Origin: Deinococcus grandis
GTDB taxonomy: Bacteria > Deinococcota > Deinococci > Deinococcales > Deinococcaceae
DNA length: 64,000 nucleotides
NCBI RefSeq assembly: GCF_001485435.1
Contig: NZ_BCMS01000001.1
Coordinates: 2,952,266-3,016,265 of the forward strand
Direction: 5' to 3'
Shown here: positions 1 through 9,496 of the stretch, piece by piece
How the letters are laid out: the number at the start of each line of letters is the position of its first letter
How positions within the stretch are numbered: the first letter of the stretch is position 1
Translations under genes and position numbers: made by a program
The notes under the pieces: generated by a model
The model's database searches: none
The model's input: only the letters and a program-made list of their open reading frames with translations
Told to the model about the DNA's origin: nothing

Positions 1-963
1 TGGATCGGCGCGCAGGCGGGCATCCCGGCGCGGAACGTGCAGATCGTGACGGGCAGCCAGCAGGGCCTGGACCTTCTCGGCAAGGTCCTGATCGACGAGG
101 GGGACGTGGTGCTCGTGGAGGCCCCCACGTACCTGGGCGCGCTGCAGTCCTTCCAGCCGTACCTGCCCCGGTACGTGCAGGTGCCCACCGATGACGGCGG
201 GATCGACGTGGACGCGCTGGAGGAAGTGTTGAAGACCACGCGCGCGAAGCTGCTGTACGCCGTGCCGAACTTCCAGAACCCCACCGGCCGCACCCTGAGC
301 GCCGAGCGGCGCCGCCGCCTCGTGGAACTCACGGCGCAGCACGGCGTCCTGCTCATCGAGGACGACCCGTACGGGCAGCTGCGCTTCACGGGCGAGGCCG
401 CCCCCAGCCTCTACAGCCTGGGCCTGGACCTGCACGGCGACGCGGACCGCAACCACGTCATCTACTCCAGTTCGTTTTCCAAGACGCTGGTGCCGGGCCT
501 GCGCGACGCGTGGGTGCAGGCCGCCGCGCCGATCATCAATAAACTGATCCAGGCGAAGCAGGGCGCGGACCTGCACACGCCGACCTTCAACCAGATGATC
601 ATCGCGGAACTCGTGGACAGCGTGCTGCCGCGTCAGATCGAACGGGTGCGGCAGGCGTACGGCGAACGCGCCCGCCTGATGCTGGAGCGCATCCACGCGG
701 ACTTCCCGGCCGGGGTGCAGTCCACCACGCCCGAGGGCGGCATGTTCCTGTGGCTGACCCTCCCGCAGGGCGTGGACACCCAGGCGCTGCTGCCCCGCGC
801 CGTCGCGCGCAAGGTCGCGTACGTGCCCGGCAGTCCCTTCTACGCCCTGGGCGGCGGGGAAAACACCATGCGCCTCAGCTACAGCAACGCCACGCACGAA
901 CAGATCACGCGCGGCATCCACGCGCTGGGCGACACGCTGCGCGAGGCTCTGAACGGCGACTGA
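1..963 (+). CDS. PLP-dependent aminotransferase (2-aminoadipate/MocR-like class I), 5' truncated
   Basis: The reading frame is open from base 1, so the gene starts outside the window; about 320 C-terminal residues are present. It is a fold-type I aminotransferase of the class I/II group that includes LysN (2-aminoadipate aminotransferase) of Thermus/Deinococcus lysine synthesis. Visible marks are the NFQNPTG motif, the IEDDPYG segment that holds the Asp binding the pyridine nitrogen, the SSSFSKTLVPGLR segment with the Schiff-base Lys, and a C-terminal MRLSYSN with the Arg that binds the substrate carboxylate. The exact substrate cannot be fixed without the N-terminus. It is followed 18 nt later by murI on the same strand. 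Confidence 0.85.
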   Translation, partial: WIGAQAGIPARNVQIVTGSQQGLDLLGKVLIDEGDVVLVEAPTYLGALQSFQPYLPRYVQVPTDDGGIDVDALEEVLKTTRAKLLYAVPNFQNPTGRTLSAERRRRLVELTAQHGVLLIEDDPYGQLRFTGEAAPSLYSLGLDLHGDADRNHVIYSSSFSKTLVPGLRDAWVQAAAPIINKLIQAKQGADLHTPTFNQMIIAELVDSVLPRQIERVRQAYGERARLMLERIHADFPAGVQSTTPEGGMFLWLTLPQGVDTQALLPRAVARKVAYVPGSPFYALGGGENTMRLSYSNATHEQITRGIHALGDTLREALNGD

Positions 964-981
964 GCCGTATCATCAGGCGCG

Positions 982-1827
982 ATGAGTGACGCACCGCTTG
1001 GCGTGTTCGACAGTGGCGTGGGCGGCCTGAGCGTCCTGGGGGACCTGCGGCGGGCGCTGCCGGGCGAGGACCTGCTGTACCTGGCGGACACGGCGCACGT
1101 CCCGTACGGCGCGCGGCCCGACGGGGAGATCCGTGAGCTGACGGCACGGGCGGTGTCGGCGCTGCACGCGCGGGGCGTGAAGGGCGTGGTGGTGGCGTGC
1201 AACACGGCGTCGGCGTTCAGCCTGGGGGACCTGCGTTCGCGCTTCGACATGCCGGTGATCGGGCTGGTCCCGGCGGTGAAACCGGCGGTCCTGGCGACCC
1301 GGTCGGGGGTGGTGGGGGTGCTGGCGACGCCGGGCACGATGCGTGGGACGCTGCTGGCGGACGTGATCCGCGAGTTCGCGGACCCGGCGGGTGTGCAGGT
1401 CCTGAAGGCGGTGAGTACGGAGCTGGTCCCGCTGGTGGAGGCCGGGCAGGCGGACTCCGCGCGGGCGCGTGAGGTGCTGCGCGAGATCCTGACGCCGGTC
1501 GCCCAGGCCGGGGCGGACGGGCTGGTGCTGGGCTGCACGCACTACCCGTTCCTGGCGGGCAGCATCCGCGCGGAGTTCGGGGACACGTTCATGCTGCTGG
1601 ACAGCGGCGCGGCGGTCGCGCGGCACACGCGGCGGGTGCTGGAGGAGCGCGGCCTGCTGAGTGCCCGGACCTCGGGCGGCACCGAGGCGTTCCTCGTGAC
1701 GGGTGATCCCGCGAGGGCCGCGCCGGTCGTCACGGACCTCCTGTCCCGTGCGCTGGGGGCCGCGAACGTGCAGAATGAGGGGGAAATTCACCGGGCTCCG
1801 CCCAGAATCGAGCGCATACAGACATGA
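982..1827 (+). CDS. murI: Glutamate racemase
   Basis: This 281-residue enzyme interconverts L- and D-glutamate and supplies D-Glu for peptidoglycan. The N-terminal GVFDSGVGGLSVL motif, the first catalytic Cys in VVVACNTASA (about residue 73) and the second in LGCTHYPFL (about residue 185) are all present, so both acid/base cysteines of the family are intact. The ATG at 982 directly precedes the conserved N-terminus. Its 3' end overlaps the rph start by 4 nt (ATGA), so the two are probably translated together. Confidence 0.95.
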   Translation: MSDAPLGVFDSGVGGLSVLGDLRRALPGEDLLYLADTAHVPYGARPDGEIRELTARAVSALHARGVKGVVVACNTASAFSLGDLRSRFDMPVIGLVPAVKPAVLATRSGVVGVLATPGTMRGTLLADVIREFADPAGVQVLKAVSTELVPLVEAGQADSARAREVLREILTPVAQAGADGLVLGCTHYPFLAGSIRAEFGDTFMLLDSGAAVARHTRRVLEERGLLSARTSGGTEAFLVTGDPARAAPVVTDLLSRALGAANVQNEGEIHRAPPRIERIQT

Positions 1828-2555
1828 CCCAGCCCATCCGCGAAGGCCGCGACCTCCTCACGCCCCGTCCCATCACCGTCAAGCGGGGCGTGAACCCGCA
1901 CGCGCCCGGCAGCGCGCACCTGATCATGGGCCGCACCGAGATCCTCGCGACCGTGACCCTGGAAGAGAAGGCCGCGCCGCACATGCGCGGCAGCAAGGAA
2001 GGCTGGCTGACCGCCGAGTACTCCATGCTGCCCCGCGCCACGAACGACCGGCAGGCCCGCGAACGGAACCTGCAGAACGGCCGCCGTCACGAGATCCAGC
2101 GGCTGCTGGGCCGCGCGCTGCGCGCCGGGATGGACCTGCGCTTCTTCCGCAACCAGACGCTGTACGTGGACTGCGACGTGCTGGTCGCGGACGGCGGGAC
2201 GCGCGTGGCGAGCATCCTGGCGGGGCACGCGGCGCTGCACGACTTCTGCGACCGCCTGATCCAGAAGGGCCGCCTGACCGACTGGCCCATCTCGCGCAAC
2301 ATCGGCGCGGTCAGCGTGGGGCTGGTCGGCAGCGAGATCCGCGTGGACCTCGATTACGCCGAGGACAAGGTGGCCCGCGCGGACCTGAACGTGGTCGCCA
2401 CGAGCGACGGCCTGATCGTCGAGGTGCAGGGCGGAGCCGAGGAAGGCGTCCTGACGCACGACGAGTACGTGGGCATGCTCGCCACCGGCACGCGCGCCGT
2501 GCAGGACATCATGGCCGACCTGACCCGGCAGCTGTCCGTCATCCAGGGCATGTAA
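1824..2555 (+). CDS. rph: Ribonuclease PH
   Basis: This 243-residue phosphorolytic 3'-5' exoribonuclease trims tRNA 3' ends. The frame covers the single RNase PH domain, with the conserved GRTEILATVTLEEK start region, the substrate and phosphate-binding segments RATNDRQARERNLQNGRR and DCDVLVADGGTR, and EVQGGAEEG near the C-terminus. The length is typical. It overlaps murI by 4 nt, an adjacency also common in other bacteria. Confidence 0.95.
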   Translation: MTQPIREGRDLLTPRPITVKRGVNPHAPGSAHLIMGRTEILATVTLEEKAAPHMRGSKEGWLTAEYSMLPRATNDRQARERNLQNGRRHEIQRLLGRALRAGMDLRFFRNQTLYVDCDVLVADGGTRVASILAGHAALHDFCDRLIQKGRLTDWPISRNIGAVSVGLVGSEIRVDLDYAEDKVARADLNVVATSDGLIVEVQGGAEEGVLTHDEYVGMLATGTRAVQDIMADLTRQLSVIQGM

Positions 2556-2654
2556 GCCCAGCTCCGCTTGACTGAAGGGTTGCCCAAGCGTGGGGGCGCA
2601 CGAGGGCCGGGCGTGCCTGCGCTAGACTCCGGGACAGTTCAAGGAGGGCAAGGC

Positions 2655-3011
2655 ATGAGTGTGACGAGATTCATCGGGCGGGCGCTGCTCGCGAGCATCT
2701 TCATCAAGAGCGGCCTGGATCACCTGCAGAACCCCGAACCTATCGTGCGCGCGGCGCGCGGCGCGGAAGTGCCGGAACCCGAACTGGCCGTGAAGGTCAA
2801 CAGTGGCGTGATGGTCGGCGCGGGCGCGCTGATGGCGGCGGGCCTGCTGTCCCGCCCGGCCAGCGTGGCCCTGGCCGCCAGCCTCATTCCGACCACCGTG
2901 ATCGGTCATCCCTTCTGGGACAAGCAGGGCAAGGAGCGGCAGCAGCAGCAGACGCAGTTCCTGAAGAACATCGCGCTGTTCGGCGCGCTCCTGATCGTCA
3001 GTAAGGAGTAG
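2655..3011 (+). CDS. DoxX family membrane protein
   Basis: This small protein (118 residues) has about four hydrophobic segments and the DoxX-type opening RFIGRALLASIFIKSGLDHL. The start is set at the ATG at 2655, preceded by the strong AAGGAGGG ribosome site; an upstream in-frame extension from 2568 is Gly/Pro-rich and lacks a site. DoxX proteins are integral membrane proteins tied to redox or thiosulfate functions, but the role of this one is not shown by context. It converges with corA. Confidence 0.8.
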   Translation: MSVTRFIGRALLASIFIKSGLDHLQNPEPIVRAARGAEVPEPELAVKVNSGVMVGAGALMAAGLLSRPASVALAASLIPTTVIGHPFWDKQGKERQQQQTQFLKNIALFGALLIVSKE

Positions 3012-3021
3012 AGGGTTGAAA

Positions 3022-3064
3022 GGTGATGGTTGATAGGTGGGGGCACCCTCTATCGACCATCACC
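3022..3064. terminator. Convergent hairpin with tandem-word arms (GGTGATGGTTGATAG)
   Basis: An inverted repeat lies between the stops of the DoxX gene and corA: left arm 3022-3036, right arm 3050-3064, 14 of 15 positions complementary plus one G-T pair. The arms are built of repeated GATGGT-type words. The position suggests a bidirectional terminator. A hairpin with related arms follows purC (51745-51801). Confidence 0.65.
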
Positions 3065-3080
3065 TCTTCACCATCACCCG

Positions 3081-4016
<936 letters not shown>

Positions 4017-4234
4017 GCGCGGCCTTCAGGGTGGGGCATGGGGCGACCTCCGGGGATGGGTGGGGCGTGGTCAGAGGTCGACTGGGCGGTTCGCCGTCCA
4101 GGGTGTGGGGGTCTGGGGTCACGTCATCACCTCCTCGGGGGTCGCGCGCCCGTGCGGGGCGCGGCGGGACCCATGCTAGCCCCGCCGTGAGGGGCGCGGC
4201 AAGGGGCACCGCCGCGCGCCTCCCCCGGGTGCGG

Positions 4235-4612
4235 TCAGTGGCGCTCGGCGAGCACCTCGATCTCCACGCGGACGTCGCGGGGCAGCCGGGCGACCTGCAC
4301 GGTGCTGCGCGCGGGGTACGGGGCGGGGAAGTGCGCTTCGTACACGGCGTTCATGGCGGCGAACTCGTTCATGTCGGCCAGGAACACCGTGGTCTTCACG
4401 ACCCGCGCGAGGTCGGTTCCGGCGGCGGCCAGCACCGCCTTGAGGTTCGCGATGACCTGTTCGGTCTGCTCGGTGATGCCGCCCTCCACCAGGGTGCCGT
4501 CGGGCGTGAGGGGAATCTGGCCGCTGGTGACGACCAGGTTGCCGAAGACGGTGGCCTGGCTGTACGGGCCGATGGCGGCGGGCGCGTCGGGCGTCTGGAT
4601 GATGTCTTTCAT
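4235..4612 (-). CDS. ridA: RidA family protein (2-iminobutanoate/2-iminopropanoate deaminase)
   Basis: This is a 125-residue protein of the YjgF/YER057c/UK114 family, which hydrolyses reactive enamine/imine intermediates from PLP enzymes. The N-terminal APAAIGPYSQA motif, the SGQIPLTPDG segment and the PARSTVQVARLPRD stretch with the substrate-binding Arg are present. The length matches the family. It is 31 nt downstream of the PP2C gene on the same strand. Confidence 0.93.
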   Translation of the reverse strand: MKDIIQTPDAPAAIGPYSQATVFGNLVVTSGQIPLTPDGTLVEGGITEQTEQVIANLKAVLAAAGTDLARVVKTTVFLADMNEFAAMNAVYEAHFPAPYPARSTVQVARLPRDVRVEIEVLAERH

Positions 4613-4643
4613 GCGGGCAGCATACCCGGCGGCGCGTGTCGCC

Positions 4644-5672
4644 TCAGCGGGGTTGCGTGACGCTGGGTTCGCGGGCAGGGGCGGGCGCGGCGGGGTGCAG
4701 GCTGGCGCTGGGCGTGCCGAGCGGCGTGTGGGCGCGGCGCCGCTGCGTGACGCGCTGACCGATCAGGAGCGCGATCAGGATGACGGTCCCGAGCGCGCCG
4801 ATCACGGTGCGGCGTTCGGGCAACAGCATGATGCCCAGCAGCGTGAAGTACGCGATCATCAGCAGCAGGTACGTCATGAGGCTGTTGCCGCGCTGGGTGC
4901 TGAGCAGCACGTCGATGTACATGGGGCCGTCGTCGCGCCGGGCGGGCAGCGCGTAGCCGGGCAGGGCCGCGTCGCGCTGCACGTCCACGATCAGCGCGGT
5001 GATGTTGTCGGGGCCGCCGCCGTCGTTGGCGGCGTTCACGAGCAGCCGGGCGGTCGTCTCGGGCGGCAGGGGCCGGGCGAGCAGGGCGCACAGTTCGTCG
5101 TCGGTGACGACGCTGCTCAGGCCGTCGCTGCACAGCAGCAGGCGGTCCCCGGCCTGGGTGGGCAGGCCGTGCAGTTCCAGCCGGACGCGTTCCTCGCCGC
5201 CCAGGGCGTTGCTGACGACGCTGCGCCACTGGTGGTCGCGGGCCTCGGCCTCGGTCATGTGGCCCAGGCGGACCTGTTCGGCCACCCAGGAGTGGTCCTC
5301 GGTCAGGCGGTGCAGTTCCGAGCCGCGCAGCAGGTACGCGCGGGAGTCCCCGACGTGCGCGATCAGGACCGCGCCCCGGTCGACCAGCGCGGCGAGCAGC
5401 GTGGTGCCCATGCCGACGTACTCGCCCACGGCGTGCCTGAGCACGGCGATGTTCGCGGCCTGCACCGCCTGCGCCAGCCGGGCGGGCGGGGTGCCGCGCC
5501 CGTCGAGGTAATGCTGGCTCAGGGCGTCCAGCGCGAGGTTCGCGGCGAGTTCCCCGGCGGCGTGGCCGCCCATGCCGTCGGCCACGGCGTACAGGCCGCC
5601 CTGCGGCAGGTCGAGCGCCAGGGCGGCGTCCTGGTTCACGCCACCCTGCCGCTGCCGACCGACGTCGGTCAA
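4644..5672 (-). CDS. PP2C-family Ser/Thr phosphatase with C-terminal membrane segments
   Basis: The protein (342 residues, TTG start at 5672) carries a PP2C domain at about residues 1-240: TDVGRQRQGGVNQDAAL at the start, VADGMGGHAAGE, AHVGDSRAYL, LLLCSDGLSS and GGPDNITALIV, which supply the metal-binding aspartates. Two hydrophobic helices follow (about 255-300), then a Pro/Ala-rich tail, so the catalytic part is probably tethered to the membrane. It would remove Ser/Thr phosphates, probably opposing Hanks-type kinases. It lies just downstream of the HD-GYP gene, and the sequence joining the two is affected by a C-tract indel (see that gene). Confidence 0.85.
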   Translation of the reverse strand: MTDVGRQRQGGVNQDAALALDLPQGGLYAVADGMGGHAAGELAANLALDALSQHYLDGRGTPPARLAQAVQAANIAVLRHAVGEYVGMGTTLLAALVDRGAVLIAHVGDSRAYLLRGSELHRLTEDHSWVAEQVRLGHMTEAEARDHQWRSVVSNALGGEERVRLELHGLPTQAGDRLLLCSDGLSSVVTDDELCALLARPLPPETTARLLVNAANDGGGPDNITALIVDVQRDAALPGYALPARRDDGPMYIDVLLSTQRGNSLMTYLLLMIAYFTLLGIMLLPERRTVIGALGTVILIALLIGQRVTQRRRAHTPLGTPSASLHPAAPAPAREPSVTQPR

Positions 5673-5683
5673 CAGACCGGACG

Positions 5684-7374
5684 TCAGGGAGGGCGTCGCG
5701 GGGGGGCAGCTGCGCGGCGGCGTGCAGGTCCGTGACGGCCTGCACGCACGCCGGATCGAAGAGCGTCCCGGCGTGCTGGCGCAGGTATGCCAGGGCGTCC
5801 GCGTCGGTCCAGGCGGGTTTGTACGGGCGGGCGCTGATGAGCGCGTCGAAGGTGTCCACGACCCGCACGATCCGTCCGCCCAGCGGGATGTCCGCGCCGC
5901 GCAGCGCGCGGGGGTAGCCGCTGCCGTTCCAGCATTCGTGGTGGGACAGCGCGATCTGCGCGGCGAGGTGCAGCAGCGGGCCGCCGTCGGCCGCGCCGGG
6001 CTGCGTGAGCAGCTGCGCGCCCAGGGCGGTGTGCGTGGCGATGATGTCGCGCTCGTCGGGGGTCAGCGGGCCTTCCTTCAGGAGGATCGCGTCGGGAATG
6101 CCGATCTTGCCGACGTCGTGCAGCCGGGCGGCCAGGCCGAGTTCCTCGGCGTGCGCGGCGGGCAGGCCCAGGTGGCGGGCCACGGCGGTCGTGGCGTCCC
6201 CCACCCAGCGGGTGTGGGGGCCCAGCGGGGCGTCGCGGAACTCGGCGGCGCTGGCGAGCAGGTCGATCACGGCCCGCTGGCTGCGGCGCAGTTCCTGCGT
6301 GCGGACCTGCACGAGCGCCTCGAGTTCGTCGTTGCGCTGGCGGTGCAGCCGGGCCTCGTGCCGGGTGGCGTCCAGGGCCACGCGGGCCTGCGCGGCGCGG
6401 GCGCGTTCCTGCCGGTGGGCGTGGCGGGTGTGGGCGTCCAGCTGGTGGTACGCGCGGTGGTGCGTCAGGGCGCCGGGGTAGTCGCCCAGCTGCGCGCAGA
6501 CGTCACTGGCGACCAGGTGCAGCGCGGCGTGCTCGTGCGGGTGGGCGGGCGCGGCGGGGTCGCGCAGCGCGGCCTGCACGGTGGCCTGCGCCTGCGCGGC
6601 CCGCCCGAGGTCCAGCGCGGCGCGGGCCTGCGCCGCCTGGGCGCGCAGCGCGGCGCGGATCTGGCCGCTGGCGCGCAGCAGCGGTTCGGCCTCGCGCGCG
6701 GCGTGCAGGGCTGCCGCGGGCTGCTGCTGGTGCAGGTACAGCTGCGCCAGGGCCGCCCAGCTCTCGCCGCCGAGCGGTTCGAGGGGCGCCAGCGCGGCGA
6801 GTTCCTGCGCGCGGCGGGTCAGGCTGGCGGGCTGCTCGTGCCGCGGGAGGTCCAGTTCGCTCAGGGTCAGGCGGACCAGGGTGCGGGTCAGGTCGGGGTG
6901 GCGGTGGGCGCGGCGCAGGTGCAGGCTGGCGCGCAGCGTGTCGCACGCGGCGTGCGCTTCGCCCTGCGCGGCGTGCAGCGTGGCGAGGTCGTCCAGCAGG
7001 TCGAGTTGCAGGGTCAGGTCGTCCGCGTCCCGCGCGAGGCGCAGCGCGAGCGCGAGGTACTCCTGCGCCTCGGTGTCGTTGGCGAGGTTCAGGTGCGCGC
7101 AGGCCGCCTCACGCCACGCGCGGGCCTGCGCGTGCGGGTCGTGCCCCAGGTACGCGACGCTCTCGAGGAGCACGCCCAGCGCCTCGCGGGGGCGGCCCAG
7201 GCGGTTCAGGGCGGTTCCCTGACCGTACAGGGCCGCGGCCAGCCGGTGGTCGTCCCCCTGGTGGCGGGCGTGGTCGGCGCGGCCGTGCGCGTCGTGCAGC
7301 GCGGCCTCCCAGCGTTGCCGGTCCGCGCGGCTCAGGGCGTCCGGGGTGGCGCAGGGAAGGCTGGTCCAGGTCAT
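5684..7374 (-). CDS. TPR-HD-GYP domain protein (putative cyclic-di-GMP phosphodiesterase), apparent frameshift near its 3' end
   Basis: About 330 N-terminal residues are TPR-like helical repeats. A coiled coil follows (about 330-365), then an HD-GYP domain with LHDVGKIGIPD (His-Asp at about 418) and HHECWNGSGYP. HD-GYP enzymes hydrolyse cyclic-di-GMP. As sequenced, the frame does not end at the expected place: it runs on to 4609 through the PP2C gene in a wrong frame, giving an Arg/Pro-rich tail of ~355 residues unlike any domain. One extra C in the C7 tract (G7 on the plus strand, 5700-5706) would bring it to a TGA at 5684-5686, 11 nt before the PP2C start. I therefore set the end at 5684. 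Confidence 0.8.
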
Positions 7375-7457
7375 GCCTGCGTCATCACATCACCCGCAGG
7401 GCGAAAACGCATTCACCTGACAGGTGGCCCCCCGCCGGGTGGGGCCCCGGTCCGCGC

Positions 7458-7859
7458 TCAGGTGAGCTGCTCGCGCAGCCACAGCATCAGCGCCTCGGCG
7501 CTGGCGGGGTTGGTGGCCAGCGGGATGTCGTGCACGTCGCACAGGCGCACCAGGGCGCTCACGTCCGGTTCGTGCGGCTGGGCGGTCAGGGGATCGCGGA
7601 AGAAGAACACCGCCAGCACGCGTTCCTCGGCCAGCCGGGCGCCGATCTGCTGGTCGCCGCCCAGCGGGCCGGACAGGACGCGTTCGACGCTCAGGCCGGT
7701 CTGTTTTTCCAGGATGCCGCCCGTCGTGCCGGTGGCGACCAGATGAAACTGGCCCAGCACGGCGCGGTGGTTCAGCGCGAACAGGGCCAGTTCGAGTTTC
7801 TTCTTGTCGTGGGCGATCAGTGCCACCTGACGGCTGGGGTTGGGGGCCATGCGCTGCAT
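7458..7859 (-). CDS. mgsA: Methylglyoxal synthase
   Basis: The protein (133 residues) is of the family that converts dihydroxyacetone phosphate to methylglyoxal and phosphate. The N-terminal VALIAHDKKK, the phosphate-binding ATGTTGG, the LSGPLGGDQQIGA segment with the catalytic Asp, and FFRDPL are all visible, so the active site looks complete. An ATG at 7850 is an alternative start 9 nt downstream. The gene stands alone between the HD-GYP and DUF1206 genes. Confidence 0.93.
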   Translation of the reverse strand: MQRMAPNPSRQVALIAHDKKKLELALFALNHRAVLGQFHLVATGTTGGILEKQTGLSVERVLSGPLGGDQQIGARLAEERVLAVFFFRDPLTAQPHEPDVSALVRLCDVHDIPLATNPASAEALMLWLREQLT

Positions 7860-7896
7860 TGTCTCACGCGGGCCGCAACGGCCGGACCGGGGCAGT

Positions 7897-8811
7897 TCAG
7901 GCAGCGCCCTCGATCCGGATGCGGCGGTAACGGGCCTGCACGACGCACCACACGCCGTAGCACAGGGTGCCCAGGGCCACGGCGCCCAGCAGCAGGTTCC
8001 CGCTGGGCTGGGTGCGCAGCCACGTCAGGGCCTCGCCGATGCCGACCGTCTCGCTGGCCTTGCGGTGCCACGCGGCCAGCAGCGCGAACACGCCCATGAT
8101 GACCATCAGCACCCCGCGCGACGCGATGCCGACCTGACCGATGCGTTTCAGGAGGTCGCAGGTGCGCGCGGGCAGGTCGGTGAAGGTCACGCGTTTCATG
8201 AACTTCGCGCCGTAGGCGACGTACAGCTGATTGGCGGCGACGGCCAGCAGGATCAGGCCGCCCAGCGCCAGCCACAGCTGCCCGCCGGGGAGGTTCAGGA
8301 CGGTCCCCGCCACCTGATCCTCGCTGTTCTGCGAGCGGGCGGCGTTCCCGGCCAGCGCCAGCCGCGCGGTGAAGACCGCCAGACCCAGGTTCGCCACGCC
8401 GCTGAAGGCGTACCCGGCGCGCTTGACGACGCCCTTGGCCTCGTGCCCCTGGTCCTCGGGGTCCAGCGCGGCGCGGATCAGCTGCCACAGCGCGTACCCG
8501 ATCAGGCCCAGCGTGAGCAGCCAGATCAGCAGCGTGCCCGCCGGGAGGTCCTGCAACCGCAGCAGGGCGCCCTTGGTGTCGGTGGTCGCCCCGCCGCGTC
8601 CCAGGGCGACGCTCAGGGCCAGCAGGCCGACCGTGCCGTACACGACGCCCTTGCTGGCGTACCCGAAGCGGGCCAGGGCTTCGAGCCAGGGCGCGGCGTG
8701 GTGGGTGGCGCGCGCGGCGGCCTGCTGCGCGCCTTCCACGCCGCCTTTGAGAGTGCTGGCCGTCTGCTGGCCCATCTGCTTGAGGTCTGCCATGAGACCA
8801 TCAGTCTGCAT
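7897..8811 (-). CDS. DUF1206 family membrane protein
   Basis: This 304-residue protein has about six hydrophobic helices arranged as three repeats of a two-helix unit. Each repeat carries the DUF1206 signature around a G-Y/I-A-S-K/R-G-V motif (RFGYASKGVVYG, KRAGYAFSGVANL, GQVGIASRGVLMV). This internal three-fold repeat is the hallmark of the family. Function is unknown. An Ala/Gln-rich soluble tail of ~45 residues precedes the first helix. An ATG at 8793 is an alternative start. Confidence 0.85.
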   Translation of the reverse strand: MQTDGLMADLKQMGQQTASTLKGGVEGAQQAAARATHHAAPWLEALARFGYASKGVVYGTVGLLALSVALGRGGATTDTKGALLRLQDLPAGTLLIWLLTLGLIGYALWQLIRAALDPEDQGHEAKGVVKRAGYAFSGVANLGLAVFTARLALAGNAARSQNSEDQVAGTVLNLPGGQLWLALGGLILLAVAANQLYVAYGAKFMKRVTFTDLPARTCDLLKRIGQVGIASRGVLMVIMGVFALLAAWHRKASETVGIGEALTWLRTQPSGNLLLGAVALGTLCYGVWCVVQARYRRIRIEGAA

Positions 8812-8889
8812 GTGCCCTGCCGCGCGCGGTTGGGGAGGCTGTTCAGGCGTCTTGAACTGGCCTGGGGAATTCCTTTACCTCTGGGCGAA

Positions 8890-9375
8890 TCACTCGCCGG
8901 GCAGTTCGTCCTCGAAGGCGCTGACGTCGTCCAGGTAGTCGGTGATCCAGGCTTTCAGGGTGGCCTGCGTGAAGCCGCCGCGGATGGCCAGGGTGCTGTC
9001 CAGATAGTAGCTGCCCTCGTAGGCGTACGCCTGGGTGTAGTAGTTGCTGTTCCACTCGTTCACGACGTCCAGGTCGAGGTCCTCGGCGTCGCTGTAGTCC
9101 CAGGAGGTGCTGGCGGTCGCGCGGCTGCACACGCCGTTCTTGCATCCGCTGAGCCACACCTGCACCTCGTGCCCGCCGCTGGTGAAGGTCATGGTGGGAT
9201 CGCGGTCGGCCTGGGCGGGTTCCATGGTGACCCTGTACCCGGCGGCCTTCAGGGCGGCCATGACGGCGGCGGGCGTGCCGGGCTGCACCTGCGTGACGGG
9301 CGCGGCGGCGCCCCCGGCCACGGCGGGCGCGGCGAGGGAGAGGAGGAGGGTGGCGGCCAGCAGGGTGCGGGTCAT
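8890..9375 (-). CDS. Secreted YbjN-like protein
   Basis: This 161-residue protein begins with a typical signal peptide (MTRTLLAATLLLSLAAPAVAGG). The mature part resembles the YbjN/sensory-transduction-regulator fold: an opening helix ending in ALKAAGYRV, then strands with paired aromatic and acidic residues. Two Cys in a GCKNGVC segment could form a disulfide outside the cytoplasm. Function is unknown. It diverges from the nadM-like gene with 121 bp between the starts. Confidence 0.65.
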   Translation of the reverse strand: MTRTLLAATLLLSLAAPAVAGGAAAPVTQVQPGTPAAVMAALKAAGYRVTMEPAQADRDPTMTFTSGGHEVQVWLSGCKNGVCSRATASTSWDYSDAEDLDLDVVNEWNSNYYTQAYAYEGSYYLDSTLAIRGGFTQATLKAWITDYLDDVSAFEDELPGE

Positions 9376-9496
9376 GCCTCAGCGTACGCTGCCGGGCGCG
9401 GGGGCGTCCGGGCAGATGAGGCGACTGCACCCGGTTCAAGTCTCTCCCCGCAACAACTCATGCTTTTCATGGTTGCCGTATGTCAACGTGAGGAGC

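Noticed and set aside
4017..4234. Open frames upstream of corA (both strands)
   Set aside because: They are GC-rich chance frames that run into corA or ridA antisense; no motif or ribosome site supports them.
4609..5683. C-terminal ~355 residues of the HD-GYP frame as a real domain
   Set aside because: They are Arg/Pro/Ala-rich and lie out of frame over a clear PP2C gene with all its motifs, so this is a shadow produced by the C-tract shift.
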